Source: Porpolomopsis calyptriformis (lineage: Eukaryota > Basidiomycota > Agaricomycetes > Agaricales > Hygrophoraceae). Taken from it: a stretch of 64,000 nucleotides of DNA. The stretch's first letter is position 1; every line of letters begins with the position of its first letter. The DNA lies in contig OX621173.1 of the NCBI GenBank assembly GCA_951640195.1, positions 1,033,780 through 1,097,779 of the forward strand, written 5' to 3'. The notes beneath the pieces are model-generated. The model searched no databases. It was not told where the DNA came from and saw only the letters and a program-made list of their open reading frames with translations. Of this stretch, positions 47,142-58,595 are shown piece after piece. A program made the position numbers and the translations under genes.

Positions 47142-48736
47142 GTGCCAGTACCTCTTCGAAAGTTACCTCCAGATATCCCCAGGGATGTGTATTTCTGTAT
47201 TTTTGACTATCTCATCAAGCCCAGAGGAATACTCCGCGGTGGCGACCAGAGTTTCCTCTATATCCCGCAGGGCGAAAGGATCGAATACCGAAACCTGTTA
47301 TGCAGGTTAACATTGGTTTGCCGTTTCTTCGCCGTTGTCTTCACGCCAATTCTCTTCGACGCCATATCAATTTCCATCCCTCCCCCCTCTTCCTTTTTTG
47401 CGCTGACGTGGTTTCTGGACCAGCAACAAAGAGAGTTGCCTGGCCATTTGGCCGGAACACTTAACCGGCTTACACGCGAAGGTATCCTGCATGTCAAAGA
47501 ATGCACATTGATTTCGCACCGGGAGAGTCTGGCTATATTTCCCCGGAAGGAGGCCAAATTCCTTGTCACTTTAATGAGGAGGCTGCCGCACACCATGCAA
47601 TCTCTATCCTCCAGGAATGGGTGCATCACCGACGTGTTCTTCACAGTCTTGGGCACGTTCACGAATCTGACGTCGCTCGCACTCTCTCACGTCATTTTTC
47701 CTCCCTGGTTGATTTTTCCGCGGAAGGTCCAACTCAGGCTGGAGTCGTTTACATTGTTTGATGTGATACACTCCAAAATCCCGATTATGCGCTCCCTTTG
47801 CGATTTCATCTGTTCCGGTTCAACCCCGACACTTCGTGCACTGCATACGGATAATCAAGCCTTCATTGAGGTCATGATGGACCGATCACCCATTCCACTC
47901 CTTGAAGAGTTGGAGATCGACCTGTTCGATTTATTGTTTTTCGAACCTCTCTTATACCATTTACGCCGGGTGCCTGATTTGAAAACTCTTTCCCTCAAGA
48001 TGGATTTTTCCTATGTTCATAAAACAGCGTTCTCGTTTCCGGCCCCGTTGTTGCCAACCACACTACCCAAGTTACAACATTTACGCTGTCCAGATCTCAT
48101 AGCGCAGTGTTTGGTTCCTAAACGACCACTGAAAACAGTTGATCTGACCTCTGTTCGTTTGAGACATGACGGTTTTCCTGGGTATGGTTTCATCTTATTT
48201 CATCACATTCAACAGTCGGCGGCCACCATTGAAGTGCTCCGTATATCTGCCCTCATTTATCTTTCATCCGCACACCAATTTAATCACGGCTTCGATCACC
48301 TCGTTGAGTTGGCTTTGAGACTCTTAGCGGAAGGGAATGAAATAGTTGTAACAACTGATAAAGTACGCGACTGTCAATCCCCACACTTGATCAACTAATA
48401 TTCATATGAGAACAGTTTACCGAGTGTATTTCCGAAATATGTGACGCGCACCAGATATCAACGCTGCCAATAACACGGCTTTCTCTAGAATTTAATGCCC
48501 TCCTTTCGGGATGCCAATGGGCTTGTGATCCAGCTTTACAAGCTAGAATGGTCACCTTGCTCCACTCAACATTCCCAGCTCTTCAATGTATCGAGGTGTG
48601 CACCATCCACGAGAAGGGTTGGATGTGGCGGCGGCAATACGATCACCCCGGTTCCGTTTGGGTGCCCTCGAGCTGGCCGAAGGACTACTATCCAACGGGC
48701 CTTGAAACAGAGACCCCCATGGGATCCCGAGCCTGA
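47142..48736 (+). CDS. F-box-type protein with LRR-like repeats
   Basis: Two exons, 47142-48362 and 48416-48736, join in frame across a 53-nt intron (GTACGC ... ACAG) to give 513 residues. The N-terminus, RKLPPDIPRDVYFCIFDYLI ... LCRLTLVCRFFAVVFTPILF, has the spacing of the divergent F-box common in mushroom-forming fungi. The rest has irregular leucine-rich segments: LTSLALSHVIFPPW, LRALHTDNQAF, LLEELEIDLFDLLFFEPLL, LKTLSLKMDF and LKTVDLTSVRL. Such proteins usually recruit substrates to SCF ubiquitin ligases; the family is large and variable in Agaricomycetes and single members are uncharacterised. An uninterrupted read stops just past the intron at 48398. Confidence 0.78.
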
Positions 48737-49162
48737 GATGGATGTCGACGGTACTTTTGTCTCGTTCAGCGAGCCCACAGACAGGTTGCTGAACAAATAG
48801 CTTTGAAGGTGGTGGGTGCTCTCCTGGTCTTGGCTTTGTTTAAGCCGGGACGATGAAGAGTGATTGCAAAGGGCTTCATGGCCAGGCCTATTGTTGAATC
48901 CTGGCAAACAGGGATGTTCCCCAGCGTATGATCTATGTTGCTCTCTCGCTCGCCGTTCAAGAAAGGGATACGAGTCTCCACACGTTGATGAAAGGAATTT
49001 ATTCCGGAAGGATATGTGAAAGGAGGCGGTCATAGCGTCCGGTGTTAATGATGCAGACCATTGATTGATTGCTAAAGTCCTGGTTATCTATCAATACAAT
49101 CCTCTAATGGACGGGAAGCAAATTGTAAAACTAAAGAATGATGTCCGGAATGAGCATTATGG
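48737..49162. other. convergent intergenic region
   Basis: 426 bases between the F-box gene and the GT61 gene. Nothing recognised. Confidence 0.5.
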
Positions 49163-50976
49163 TTACTTCTGTAGTGAATCCCGAATCGCATCAACCACTA
49201 CTTGCACGTTGACCGCAACTTCTCCGATATTGCTTGATTGATGTGGCGGCGGCAAAGATTCACCTCTATATAATCTGTAACAAGCCAATGAGCATCACGA
49301 TATCGCTCTTGAATACGTACAAGAGACCCACCTGTCATTCCACCACGCCATATAACGCGAACCAATTGCACTTGCTAGTATTTGATTGTCCTCGTTGAAC
49401 ACCCCTCTCGGAAACAACTCAACGACGGTGGGCTGGGGCGATGGTTTCATGAAGACTAAATCAACGAGATGCGTCCCATGGAGCCCCAGTATGACCTAGG
49501 CTTGACCGGTTAGGCATTGGGCAAACGGTCCAAAGAAACTCACCGTCGATCGGACAATGGCACTCATCTTCTCCTCCCACGATGTCGCATCCGTAATGAT
49601 ATTTACCTCGTGTCCGTACCTACGCCCCATTTTTGCTAATGCGTCAGTCAATGCCTTGTGCTCGGTACGTCCGAAGCTCGCTTCAGGAACTTCCCCCCGC
49701 GTCGATAGATAGGTAACCACTTTTTTTCGTGTTTGTTCATCCTCCAAATTGAAATAGCTGAGTAATGTCCTCCGGATTGGTTCCATCCAATATCTCGACG
49801 CTCTCAAATTCTGGAATGGGGGTATAAAGGCAGAACCAGGGCTGGATGCAGCTGCATTCCTGTCCGAAATAACTACCCTTTCCAGAATGAATGGGACTTG
49901 CATCGAGTGGTAATCATTCCAGTCCTCTCTGTACATTATTCCAAGGCCAGGGAAGGCAGTCTTGGATAAGTAGGGGTGAAAACCTGTAGGGGAACGCGTG
50001 CGGATAAAGTCTAGGTTGTCAGGGTTGGGTCGAGGATCAGAGAAGGCCGGTATTTGAGGGAAAAACAGCCGGCGGGGAGGAGGAAGAAACGTGCGTCCAA
50101 AGGCGTCGATTGACGGGTCAATTGAACTGTAGGTGCGCCAAAGCGAGATGAGGGTTGAATTACCTGAGGGGGGGAGGTGAGATTTTAGTAACGGGGAAAC
50201 GAGAAACGAACGAGGAGTGGCATCATTCGATAGAAAGGTTACTCCAACAATCCTAACACAAGATGTTCAGCTGGTTGGCAACTGTACCACAAAGCGCGAA
50301 GGGGGAAGGAGGGGCACTCACTTTCCGCCATACGTTCCCAGGAATGATGCTGCTTGTTCGCTGGGTAGAACTTTGAGATCAATCCCTATGCGGGGAGAAA
50401 CTATTGACGGTAGGGGGGGGAAATAGGTAGGATGGTCGGTGACGAGATATATTGAACCGTTGAATAAGATCAAGTCATCGAGAATTGTATATCCTGGAGT
50501 GCGAATAGTAATGTCGGATGCCAAGTGAACGTTATCAAGTTACTTGCGAACTCACCAGGGGCATGTTGGACTAATGTGGCGGTCGGAACGTTATCGCCCC
50601 ACCGATATATTGTATCGCTGGCTGCGTCCTCCCCATACACTTTCCCTCGGACCACTGTTGCCTTCTTCCCTAACCATTGGGCGCCATATCGATTGGATCC
50701 TTTCTGCATACTCCTCTCGGCGCCATCGCCGGAAACATGACCTTCGTCCCAAGGCCAATCGCCGAATATCACATTCTCGAGGTGATCTCTCCAACCAGAT
50801 GGTCTCCGTCCGTCTTTTCCGATAACTGAAGAACTTGCGAGCCCAAGCTTGCGGAATACAGGGTTGTGGGGGGAGAGGGTGACATCCAGATTGTACGCGA
50901 AGATGAAAATAGCTAAAGAAAAAAGGACGAGAGAGAGTTCTCGACGAGTAGGAGGGGAAAGCCACCCCCAATGCAT
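49163..50976 (-). CDS. GT61 (DUF563) glycosyltransferase, type II membrane protein
   Basis: The ATG at 50976 gives MHWGWLSPPTRRELSLV and a single N-terminal hydrophobic anchor (LVLFSLAIFIFAYNL), the layout of a Golgi type II glycosyltransferase. Exons follow with YTILDDLILFNGSIYLVTD and RIGIDLKVLPSEQAASFLG. The DUF563 catalytic region reads MQVPFILERVVISDR, RTLLSYFNLEDEQTRKKVV, YGHEVNIITDATSWEEKM and, across the intron near 49540, ILGLHGTHLVDLVFMKPS and TVVELFP. It ends VVVDAIRDSLQK at 49163. Family GT61 includes xylosyl-, arabinosyl- and O-GlcNAc-type enzymes; basidiomycete members act on glycoproteins or capsule-like glycans. The acceptor and sugar donor cannot be told here. Confidence 0.85.
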
Positions 50977-51093
50977 GTTTTGACCGAGGATATTTGTTTC
51001 CGTTCCTTTTCAGTCAGAAGAATTTGATACAATATGATACAAGAGAGATAAATGAGATCGTGTGTATGAGACCCGCCACGTGACTGACTGTCC
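50977..51093. promoter_or_regulatory. shared divergent promoter, GT61 / ATP10
   Basis: 117 bases between opposite start codons, with an AT-rich central part (ATACAATATGATACAAG). Confidence 0.5.
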
Positions 51094-52120
51094 ATGTTAC
51101 CTCTTCAGTTCCGAGCCAGCTGCACCCTCACTCCGTGGCCCTGGTCCTCTATTTTGTCGCGTCGTATTAGCGACAAATCCACAGCGAATGTGCCTGGAAA
51201 TGCTGCCGCAAAAGGCGAAGCGGTCAATTCAGTGGATGAGCCAATACCTCTTCTCCAAAGACCACTTGGTGTCCGGGAGCGACCGACTACGGTCAAAAAG
51301 ACATGGGCGGATAAACGCAATGAGCTCATGGATCAGGAAGTTCGCCTGGCTCAACGAAAACACCTGTTAGTCAAACGATTAGTCTACACAGTTACCTGTT
51401 TGTCCTGACTCCAATACCAGGTTGAAGGAGGCTTCTCAAGGTTATTTTAAAGATCTCAACGCAACTAGAAGGCACGGCGGAAAGACATGGATTGCACCTA
51501 CTGTTATGATCCTAGAAGACGTATGTTGCTAAATGCTGTCTGGATCACCCTTTGACGCAAAAGCCAGAAAGCCCTCTATTTTCCCGACGTTATGGGGAAA
51601 AGCCTGGCGAATGGCGAGACGCTGCACACGACAGATATCTGCGCTGGCCGTATATCTGTCGTCTCGATGCTTTCCACGAAGATTTCGGAAGCAAGTATTT
51701 CAAATATACTGATAATTTGTGCTGACTTGGCAATCACAGTACCACTCCAAGGGCTTCGTAATGCCCACTAACCGCCGATTTTCGTCCCATCCATTGTATC
51801 AATTCATCCAAATCAATCTCCAGGAAAATCTTCTCAAGGCCGCTCTGGTCTCCCTCTTCGCCTCGTCCCTTCGTTCTTCTATCCCTCCATCCCTGTGGTC
51901 AAGATATCTTGTGTCACGCCAAAATATGGAGTATACAAGGGAACCACTGGGTATGGTCAACAGTAGAGTGGGGTATGTATACCTCGTGGATGAGAATTTG
52001 AAGGTGAGGTGGGGGGCATGTGCTGACCCAAAGGAAGAGGAAGTGCAAGCCTTAGAGAATTGTACAGGGGTACTCTTGAATCGGTTGGACAAAAAGATGC
52101 TCCAACCAACAGCTGATTGA
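51094..52120 (+). CDS. ATP10: ATP10, F1Fo ATP synthase assembly factor
   Basis: Four exons (51094-51365, 51421-51520, 51568-51690, 51740-52120) give 291 residues. The start MLPLQFRASCTLTPWPWSS ... SRRISDKS looks like a mitochondrial presequence. The family part follows: KKTWADKRNELMDQEVRLAQ, ALYFPDVMGKSLANGETLHT, ISVVSMLSTK, FIQINLQENLLKAALVSLF, RYLVSRQNMEYTREPLGMVN and RVGYVYLVDENLKVRWG. Known role: inner-membrane chaperone that assists assembly of subunit 6 (Atp6) into the Fo sector. The third intron (51691-51739, 49 nt) has a GC donor, GCAAGT, with a CTGAC branch site. Using the nearby GT would break the frame. Confidence 0.92.
51691..51739 (+). other. GC-AG intron in ATP10
   Basis: Donor GCAAGT after codon GAA, branch-like CTGAC, acceptor CACAG. 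Removing these 49 bases keeps the ATP10 frame on both sides. Confidence 0.75.
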
Positions 52121-52339
52121 GACAGTAAATTCCAAGTGAGTTGTCTTATACTTTGTTGACACTATTCCAACTAATTGTCTCTCCAAGGCCCTCCTTTGTC
52201 CTTGTCGTTCTATGACTATCGGTGCTTAAGGATTAGGATTGTTTGTCGGTGTAATGCAATACCGTGTTTGCACGTATTTTATCGACGTGTCCCCGTCAGT
52301 TCCATCCATAGCTACATACCACAAATTTTATTGTCCTCC

Positions 52340-55300
52340 ATGGCCTCTCCTCCACCATTACCCTCGGGTTGGGCTGAAGAATGGTCCGAGTTTTCCTTTT
52401 GATCGATCCAATTTCACTAACATCGTTCCAGGGACGCGAACGTCCAGCGTTACATTTACATCGGTAGGCAATAACACGTAGAGTGAATATAAAATTTGAG
52501 CCTCTTGCAGAAACCGCCACGGGTCACACACAATGGGAGCCCCCTTCGCAAGGCCCCACCGCGCCCATAGATCAGGCCCAATCTCTTTCATCCCCACCCG
52601 CACATGGCCATTCAAAGCGACGTCAATACGCAGCCGGACAGACCCAAGCGTATTACGGGAATCCGGATGGTCTCCCAGATCCTAATTATGCTTTAGGTGG
52701 TCTACAGCCACAGCCAGTTCCGAGTGCACAACTGTTTACGCCTGGGCTTGCCGCCGAAAATCAGTTTCAGGCTCAGCAACAACAAGCCCAGCCTCAACCA
52801 TATTACGGTCAGCAACCTGAGGGTGACTATGGGACAGGTCCAGCATATGGTCAACCCGCGTATGGCCAACAACCCACCTCGGTCGCTCCCGGTCCTCTGG
52901 CCGATCAGTTTGGCCAGATGAATCTCGCTGGAGGAAAACCGTTCCAGCTCATCACAACTAATCTGCTCACCTCCCCGCCGGATCCGCGCGAATTGCAACG
53001 TCCCCCACCAGAGATCCGACTCCCTCCAAACGCGTGCATATCTCTTTCCCCGCTGGCTAACGCACACTATTCATACCAGCGCTCAACTCTGAACGCCATC
53101 CCTACATCATCGTCTCTTTTGAACAAGACCAAAATTCCTCTGGCTTTGATTATCACTCCTTACCGGTCATTAAACGAGGGTGAAGAGCAAATCCCTTTGG
53201 TGACGGATACGATCATCGCACGTTGCCGACGGTGCAGAACTTACATCAATCCATACGTGCAGTTCGTTGAAAATGGAAATCGGTGAGTGTGCATCCGCAA
53301 CGTTAGCTGGTGGTGAGAATGACGCCTGCCGTTAGTTGGCGATGTTGTATGTGTCAGATGACGAACGAGGTGCCTCAGTTGTTTGACTGGGACCAGGTTC
53401 GCAACCAGCCCGCGGATAGATGGGCGCGTGCGGAGCTCAATCACTCTATCGTCGAATTTGTCGCCCCAACAGAGTACATGGTTCGCCCTCCGCAACCGGC
53501 CGTGTACGTCTTTTTGATTGATGTCAGCCACACCGCTGTCCAATCCGGTATGGTCGCTACCGCCACACGTACGATTCTGGAGAACCTGGACCGCATTCCG
53601 GACGAAAACGGGAGGACAAAAGTAGCCGTTGTGTGCTATGATGTCTCGTTATACTTTTTCTCTTTACCAGTGGGTTGTTCCCATGCTTATCAATGGGCTC
53701 TTTAAATATCCATTCCCATAGCCCGGAGCAACGGAGACCACAATGCTTGTTGTGTCCGATACCGATGACGTTTTCTTACCAAAACCCACAGATCTTCTGG
53801 TGAACTTGGTTGAATGCCGGTCATCTTTGGAAATACTGCTAGGCCGCATCAATGACATGTTCCAGGATAACCTTACTGTAGGGAGTGCCATGGGCCCTGC
53901 TTTACAAGCTGGTTTCAAGTTGATGGTATGTTTTATTGCGGCCTTAGCAACATGTCTAATATAGGGTCAAGGTTCCCATTGGTGGCAAAATTATGGTCCT
54001 CGCTTCATCGTTGCCGAATATTGGTCCTGGTGCTTTGAAAAATCGAGAAGACCCCAAAATCTTGGGCACGTCGAAGGTTCGTTTCTACTTCTTGACGATA
54101 AATTAGTATCTTAAAAACGAACTACAGGAATCCAGTCTTTTGCAATCTGCATCTTCATTCTACAAAACGTTCTCTATCGAGTGTTCAAGAGCCCAAGTGT
54201 CCGTCGACATGTTCCTGTTTAGTGCAGCCTATCAGGACGTCGCAAGTCTTGGTGGGATTGAATTTTCCGAGATTAAATACCTTAATACGATACTCACTAG
54301 TCGTGTCTTGAAGCGTTCCTTCCTCATTATACTGCTGGCCAGACATACTACTATCCGGCATTCAACGCTGCACGGTCGGAGGATGCTCTCAAATTTGCTC
54401 ATGAGTTTGGCGAAGTCTTGGCGATGCCTATCATGCTAGAGGCCATCATGCGTGTTCGCGCTACCAGAGGTCGAGGTTTCTCTAGTCCCAAGTTCGAACA
54501 GATCCTGATCATTTCTTCATATTCTAGGACTCCGGATGGCATCTTTCCATGGCAATTTCTTCGTCAGGTCGACAGATCTTTTGGCCATGCCTTCTGTTCC
54601 CCAGGATCAATCGTATGCTATTGAGGTGCAAATTGAGGAGAACATTACAACCCCATTTGTGGTCTTCCAAACTGCTATCTTGCACACCACTTGTTATGGT
54701 GGGTTGTTGTGTTTCCGACTAATATAATCATACTGAATTAGTGGAAAGGCGAACGTCGCATTCGTGTCATTACCACGGCGCTTCCGTCCTCTGTCAACTT
54801 GTCAGAAATCTTTGCTTCTGCTGACCAGGTTGCTATTGCTACCCTACTCGCGAACAAAGCTGTTGAGCGTTCTATCACACACAAACTGGAAGACGCCAGA
54901 GAAGCCGTGTTCCAGAAACTGGTAGACATCCTTCAGAGCTACAAGGGAAGTATGACAGCTGCTGGGGCAGGCGCCAGTGCGCAGTTGGCGATTTCGGACA
55001 ATTTGAAGATGTTACCTGTCTTGATTCTCGGGTTGTTGAAAAATGTAAGCTTCTCGCAGCAATTTGCTAGCTCTCATCCCGTTGTTAAACCGATGCCGTT
55101 CCTCAAGGTTGGCATCCGTCAAAGCACGCAGATCCCGCCCGACCTTCGCGCCTACGCACAAGCGCTCTTGACCTCTCTTCCGTCACAGCTCATGATCCCT
55201 TATGTCCACCCCACCTTCTATTCGCTGCACAACATGCCGCCTGAAGTAAGTAACGGGTCCGTCTTTTATAATAACCTTTGCTCAAGTCCATGTCACATCG

Positions 55301-55855
55301 TAAAGTCCGGAACGGTTGGCGAAAGAGGTGTTGTTATGCCTCCACCTCTTCCACTCACTTCAGAGCGTCTTGAAAGACACGGGCTATTTCTTATTGAAGA
55401 CGGGCAAACGATCTTCCTTTGGATCGGACGTGATGCTGTCCCTCAACTGGTCATGGACGTTTTCAATTTGCCAAGCTATGAGGTTCTTCGAGGAGGCAAA
55501 GTAAGCTCACAAACACTTCCCAGACCTTACCTGCGCCTAACTCGATGCCGTAGACTACACTTCCAGTTCTAGATAACCCGTTCTCCCAGCGGGTCAACGC
55601 CATCATCCAGAAAACCCGGGAAATGCGCCGCGGTGTCTACCATCCGCACCTGTACTTGGTAAAGGAGGATGGCGAAGCACCTCTTCGGTTGTGGGCTCTA
55701 AGTTGTCTCATCCAAGATCGCGCCGATATTTTGCCGAGCTACCAGCAGTTTATCACACAATTAAAAGATAAAGCAAGTCTGGTTGATTGTATGGTGATAT
55801 CACGTTTACTGACAGTTAACGCTGTTTATAGGTCAACGGGGCTGGGAGTTATTGA
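52340..55855 (+). CDS. SEC24: SEC24, COPII cargo-binding subunit, with N-terminal WW domain
   Basis: The ATG at 52340 begins [15 protein letters not shown]. Exon 1 (52340-52383), a 32-nt exon 2 (52432-52463) and exon 3 (from 52511) join into a WW domain: [19 protein letters not shown], then [12 protein letters not shown] glutamine/proline/tyrosine-rich linker follows, then the Sec24 core. This comprises the zinc finger (CRRC ... CCMC across an intron at about 53283), a trunk start ([14 protein letters not shown]), [25 protein letters not shown], beta/helical segments, and the gelsolin fold ([31 protein letters not shown]). The last intron (55773-55831) has a GC donor, and the protein ends LKDKVNGAGSY at 55855. 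Known role: cargo selection at ER exit sites with Sec23. A WW domain is not part of yeast or human Sec24. Confidence 0.92.
55773..55831 (+). other. GC-AG intron at the 3' end of SEC24
   Basis: Donor GCAAGT, branch-like TACTGAC, acceptor TATAG, 59 nt. Splicing gives the short C-terminus VNGAGSY; without it the ORF reads on into intron sequence. Confidence 0.7.
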
Positions 55856-56505
55856 GGCGATGTCGGTGCATTATAGGTTGCCCCAATATTACTGTACCGT
55901 CGTTTGTTGACTTATATAACCTTGATATGTCTTTGAAATGTATAGATTTTCCGCCCTAGTCGTTTTTGTTGAAACCCATAGATTTTGTTGCACGGCCTAC
56001 ATTACGAGCGAATCAGCTGTATTTCATCCCTTTCAGCGATGGCCGAAATGGCACTTCCTCTGACGGAATATCTAGTCTAGGGAAGATACTCCCTGACAGC
56101 CGGAGAACATCTCGGTGCACCAAGAATGCGCGAGTCCGTTCTTTGAGCATTCTGAATTGTCCGCGACGGCATTGCCAAAGAGTGCCTGACCCATTTACGA
56201 CCTTTTTTTGTCAACGCCCACCACTGCAAAACACAATGACACCCAAACGGGAAGCCCCTTGAGCGGCATCGTGTCTTTTGCAATGGTGGGCGTTGACAAA
56301 AAAGGTCGAAAATGAGATAGCTGACACCCCAAATGCCGGCCTCATCACTGTGGTTATCTTCACGAACGCGGGGGTGGCTGCGTCTTGCCAGTTGATGGGG
56401 AGCCCTTTGCGACTTGGTGTGCTTGGGGCAGGATCTCCATAATAGGAGGAAAACAACCGTGATGCAAGCTCTACCCGTGACTATGACTTTTTTCTCCCGA
56501 TCTTC
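55856..56505. other. intergenic region carrying an inverted repeat
   Basis: 650 bases between SEC24 and the second MFS gene. Apart from the inverted repeat at 56199-56307 nothing is recognised. Confidence 0.5.
56199..56307. repeat. inverted repeat / hairpin, MITE-like
   Basis: The left arm begins GACCTTTTTTTGTCAACGCC (56199) and continues CCACCACTGCAAAACAC. The right arm (56271-56307) is its near-perfect reverse complement, GTGTCTTTTGCAATGGTGGG then CGTTGACAAAAAAGGTC. Arms are about 37 bp with one T-run length change, one substitution and a small internal difference, around a loop of roughly 30 bases. Weak complementarity continues outside the arms. This could be a small MITE remnant or a transcribed hairpin in the 5' flank of the MFS gene. 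Confidence 0.75.
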
Positions 56506-58471
56506 ATGATGACAGGAAGTGTCATGACCGAAACTATTCAAGAGAAGAGTGGTGGAGTATCTTTGATCACGCCTGCCTTGATCAACACGTATCGGTGTAA
56601 ACTCCACATCCAGTTCGCTGCTCTCTGCTTCAGTCTCTTCCTTGCGGGCTGGAATGATGGCTCAACTGGTCCACTTCTACCAAGGATTCAGAGGGTATAT
56701 CATGTATGTCCATCTGTGAATTACCCTATTTCCACAGTTGTTCATAATACCAGGTAGGATACGCTGTCGTTTCTCTCTTGTGGGTTGGCGCATGTATCGT
56801 ACGCACCTACGCTTTCACAAAATTTTAAGATCTGGGCGTGCCAATTGGTCATGTTCAGGGCTTTATGACTGGCGCCTTGATAAACTTTCGGTTGTCGGAT
56901 ATGTGTGGATTTGGCAAAGTCTGTCCAGTTTTCTTTCACAAATCGTACCGCTGACACACATATTTCATGGCAACAACAGGTGATTGTCCTAGGTTCATAT
57001 TAGCTACCCCTCATATCGAGATTCGCATAAATCATCAACCCAGGTTCTCTGTGTCAGCTGTTCGCATACGTCATTCAGGCAACAGCTCCTCCGTTTCCAG
57101 TTTTTGTACTTTCATATGTCATCAATGGCGTTGGCATGGCCCTTCAGGTCTGAGGGTTTTTGTTCACAAATCGCCAAGCCCTTATACCTGCTTTCCAGGA
57201 TGCCCAGGCGAATGGATATATTGCAACTCTTGCAGATAACGCAGAATCGAAAATGGGTATTTTGCATGCCGCTTATGGTGAGGTCAATCGTTTACAGCGT
57301 GAAAGGAAGGTTTTCTGACAAATTCTGGCTTACCTCCAGGTGCAGGTGCCCTGGTTTCCCCGCTTGTTGCGACGCAATTCGCACAACGCCACCGGTGGTC
57401 CTTTCACTACCTGGTATCCCTTAGTATCGCAACAGTCAACGCGGTGTCCTTGATAGTTGTCTTCCGCTTTAAATCGCAAGATGGTATCGCTTATTCCTAT
57501 TTTTTACGTTATACCCAATCAATTCATGCTCCCGCAGAATGCCATTCTCAGATCGGCCAGGTTGTGAGGGCAACTGATGTGAGCGGGAACACCAAATTCC
57601 GCCAGACCCTAGGCTACAAGGCAGTCCATCTTCTCGCCTTTTTCATTCTTGTATATGTCGGAGTGGAGGTCACCATCGCGAGTCTGGAAAGTTCATCGAG
57701 CCCACGTTTCCATGACTGATGAACGTATCAGGTTGGAGCGTCACGTACATCATCGACATTCGTCAAGGTGGCCCATCATCCGGGTAATGCTTACACTATA
57801 AACTCGCTGGCTGGGCACTTACCTTTCCCCCACAGATATATCTCTTCTGGCTTCTTCGGCGGTAACAATTTGCTGCAACAATTTCCCCTACCCTAACTGT
57901 CCCTTCCTCTAGGCCTCATGCTAGGCCGGGTGGGGCTCTTGTGGATAAACCGTAATGTCTGTCCCCAAGTTGATTCGTCGGGCCGCCCAAACGTAAATTT
58001 GTAGATTGGGGAGCGACGGGTTACTTTTATTTACATCCTGCTGGCCATTTGGTTTGGACCATTCTCCCTATTAAGGTCGGTGGCTTACCCTTCCTTAGCA
58101 TAGAACTCGTCGTCTGGTTAGTCCCCTCCCTGGTAGGTGGAGGCGTGGCTATTTCCGTCGTTGGCGTACTCCTGGGACCTATCTACCCGATAGCAATGAA
58201 TCATGCAGGTCGAATCCTTCCCCATTGGCTCCTCACAGGTTCGATTGGATGGATCGCTGCTCTTGGGCAAGTGGGATCGGCCCTTCTTCCATTTATCACT
58301 GGCGCATTGGCTTCGCGACTGGGAATTCAAAGCTTACAACCCTTGTACGCTACTGTACTACTCTTACAGTTTCGACCTTCTCAGTGCAGTTTTCATGACA
58401 GCCTGGTAGCAATGATGGCACTCATGCTTATCCTGTGGGCCTTCGTGCCAGTCAACCCACCGCCGCAGTGA
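56506..58471 (+). CDS. MFS transporter, fucose-permease/BSC6-like
   Basis: Many short exons reconstruct a 12-helix MFS protein. The start region reads MMTGSVMTETIQEKSGG (ATG choice uncertain), then HIQFAALCFSLFLAGWNDG and STGPLLPRIQRVYHV. Spliced segments follow: GYAVVSLLWVGACI, GFMTGALINFRLSD, CGFGK, FAYVIQATAPPFPVFVLSYV, DAQANGYIATLADNAESKMG, GALVSPLVATQFAQ, VHLLAFFILVYVGVEVTI, GGPSSGYISSGFFGG, GRVGLLWINRN, VVWLVPSLVGGGVAISVVG and GPIYPIAMNHAGRILPHWLL. It ends LILWAFVPVNPPPQ at 58471. GWNDGSTGPLLPRIQ and the central DAQANG motif are typical of the fungal FucP/BSC6-like branch. The substrate is unknown. All exon joins I checked keep frame. Confidence 0.85.
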
Positions 58472-58595
58472 TTGATTCATGACGACATGAATGTCCATCT
58501 GTAAGAATACAGGATCAATAGATGAGCGACACGTGTCGGAGTCTACTGTGTATTGAGGTACAGCCAACAGGATAATGGAATATATATATTATACA

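Noticed and set aside
57900..58110. Apparent frame breaks in the second MFS gene near 57960-58100
   Set aside because: GTCTGT...TGTAG and GTTTGG...CTTAG introns restore IGERRV and IELVVW in frame.
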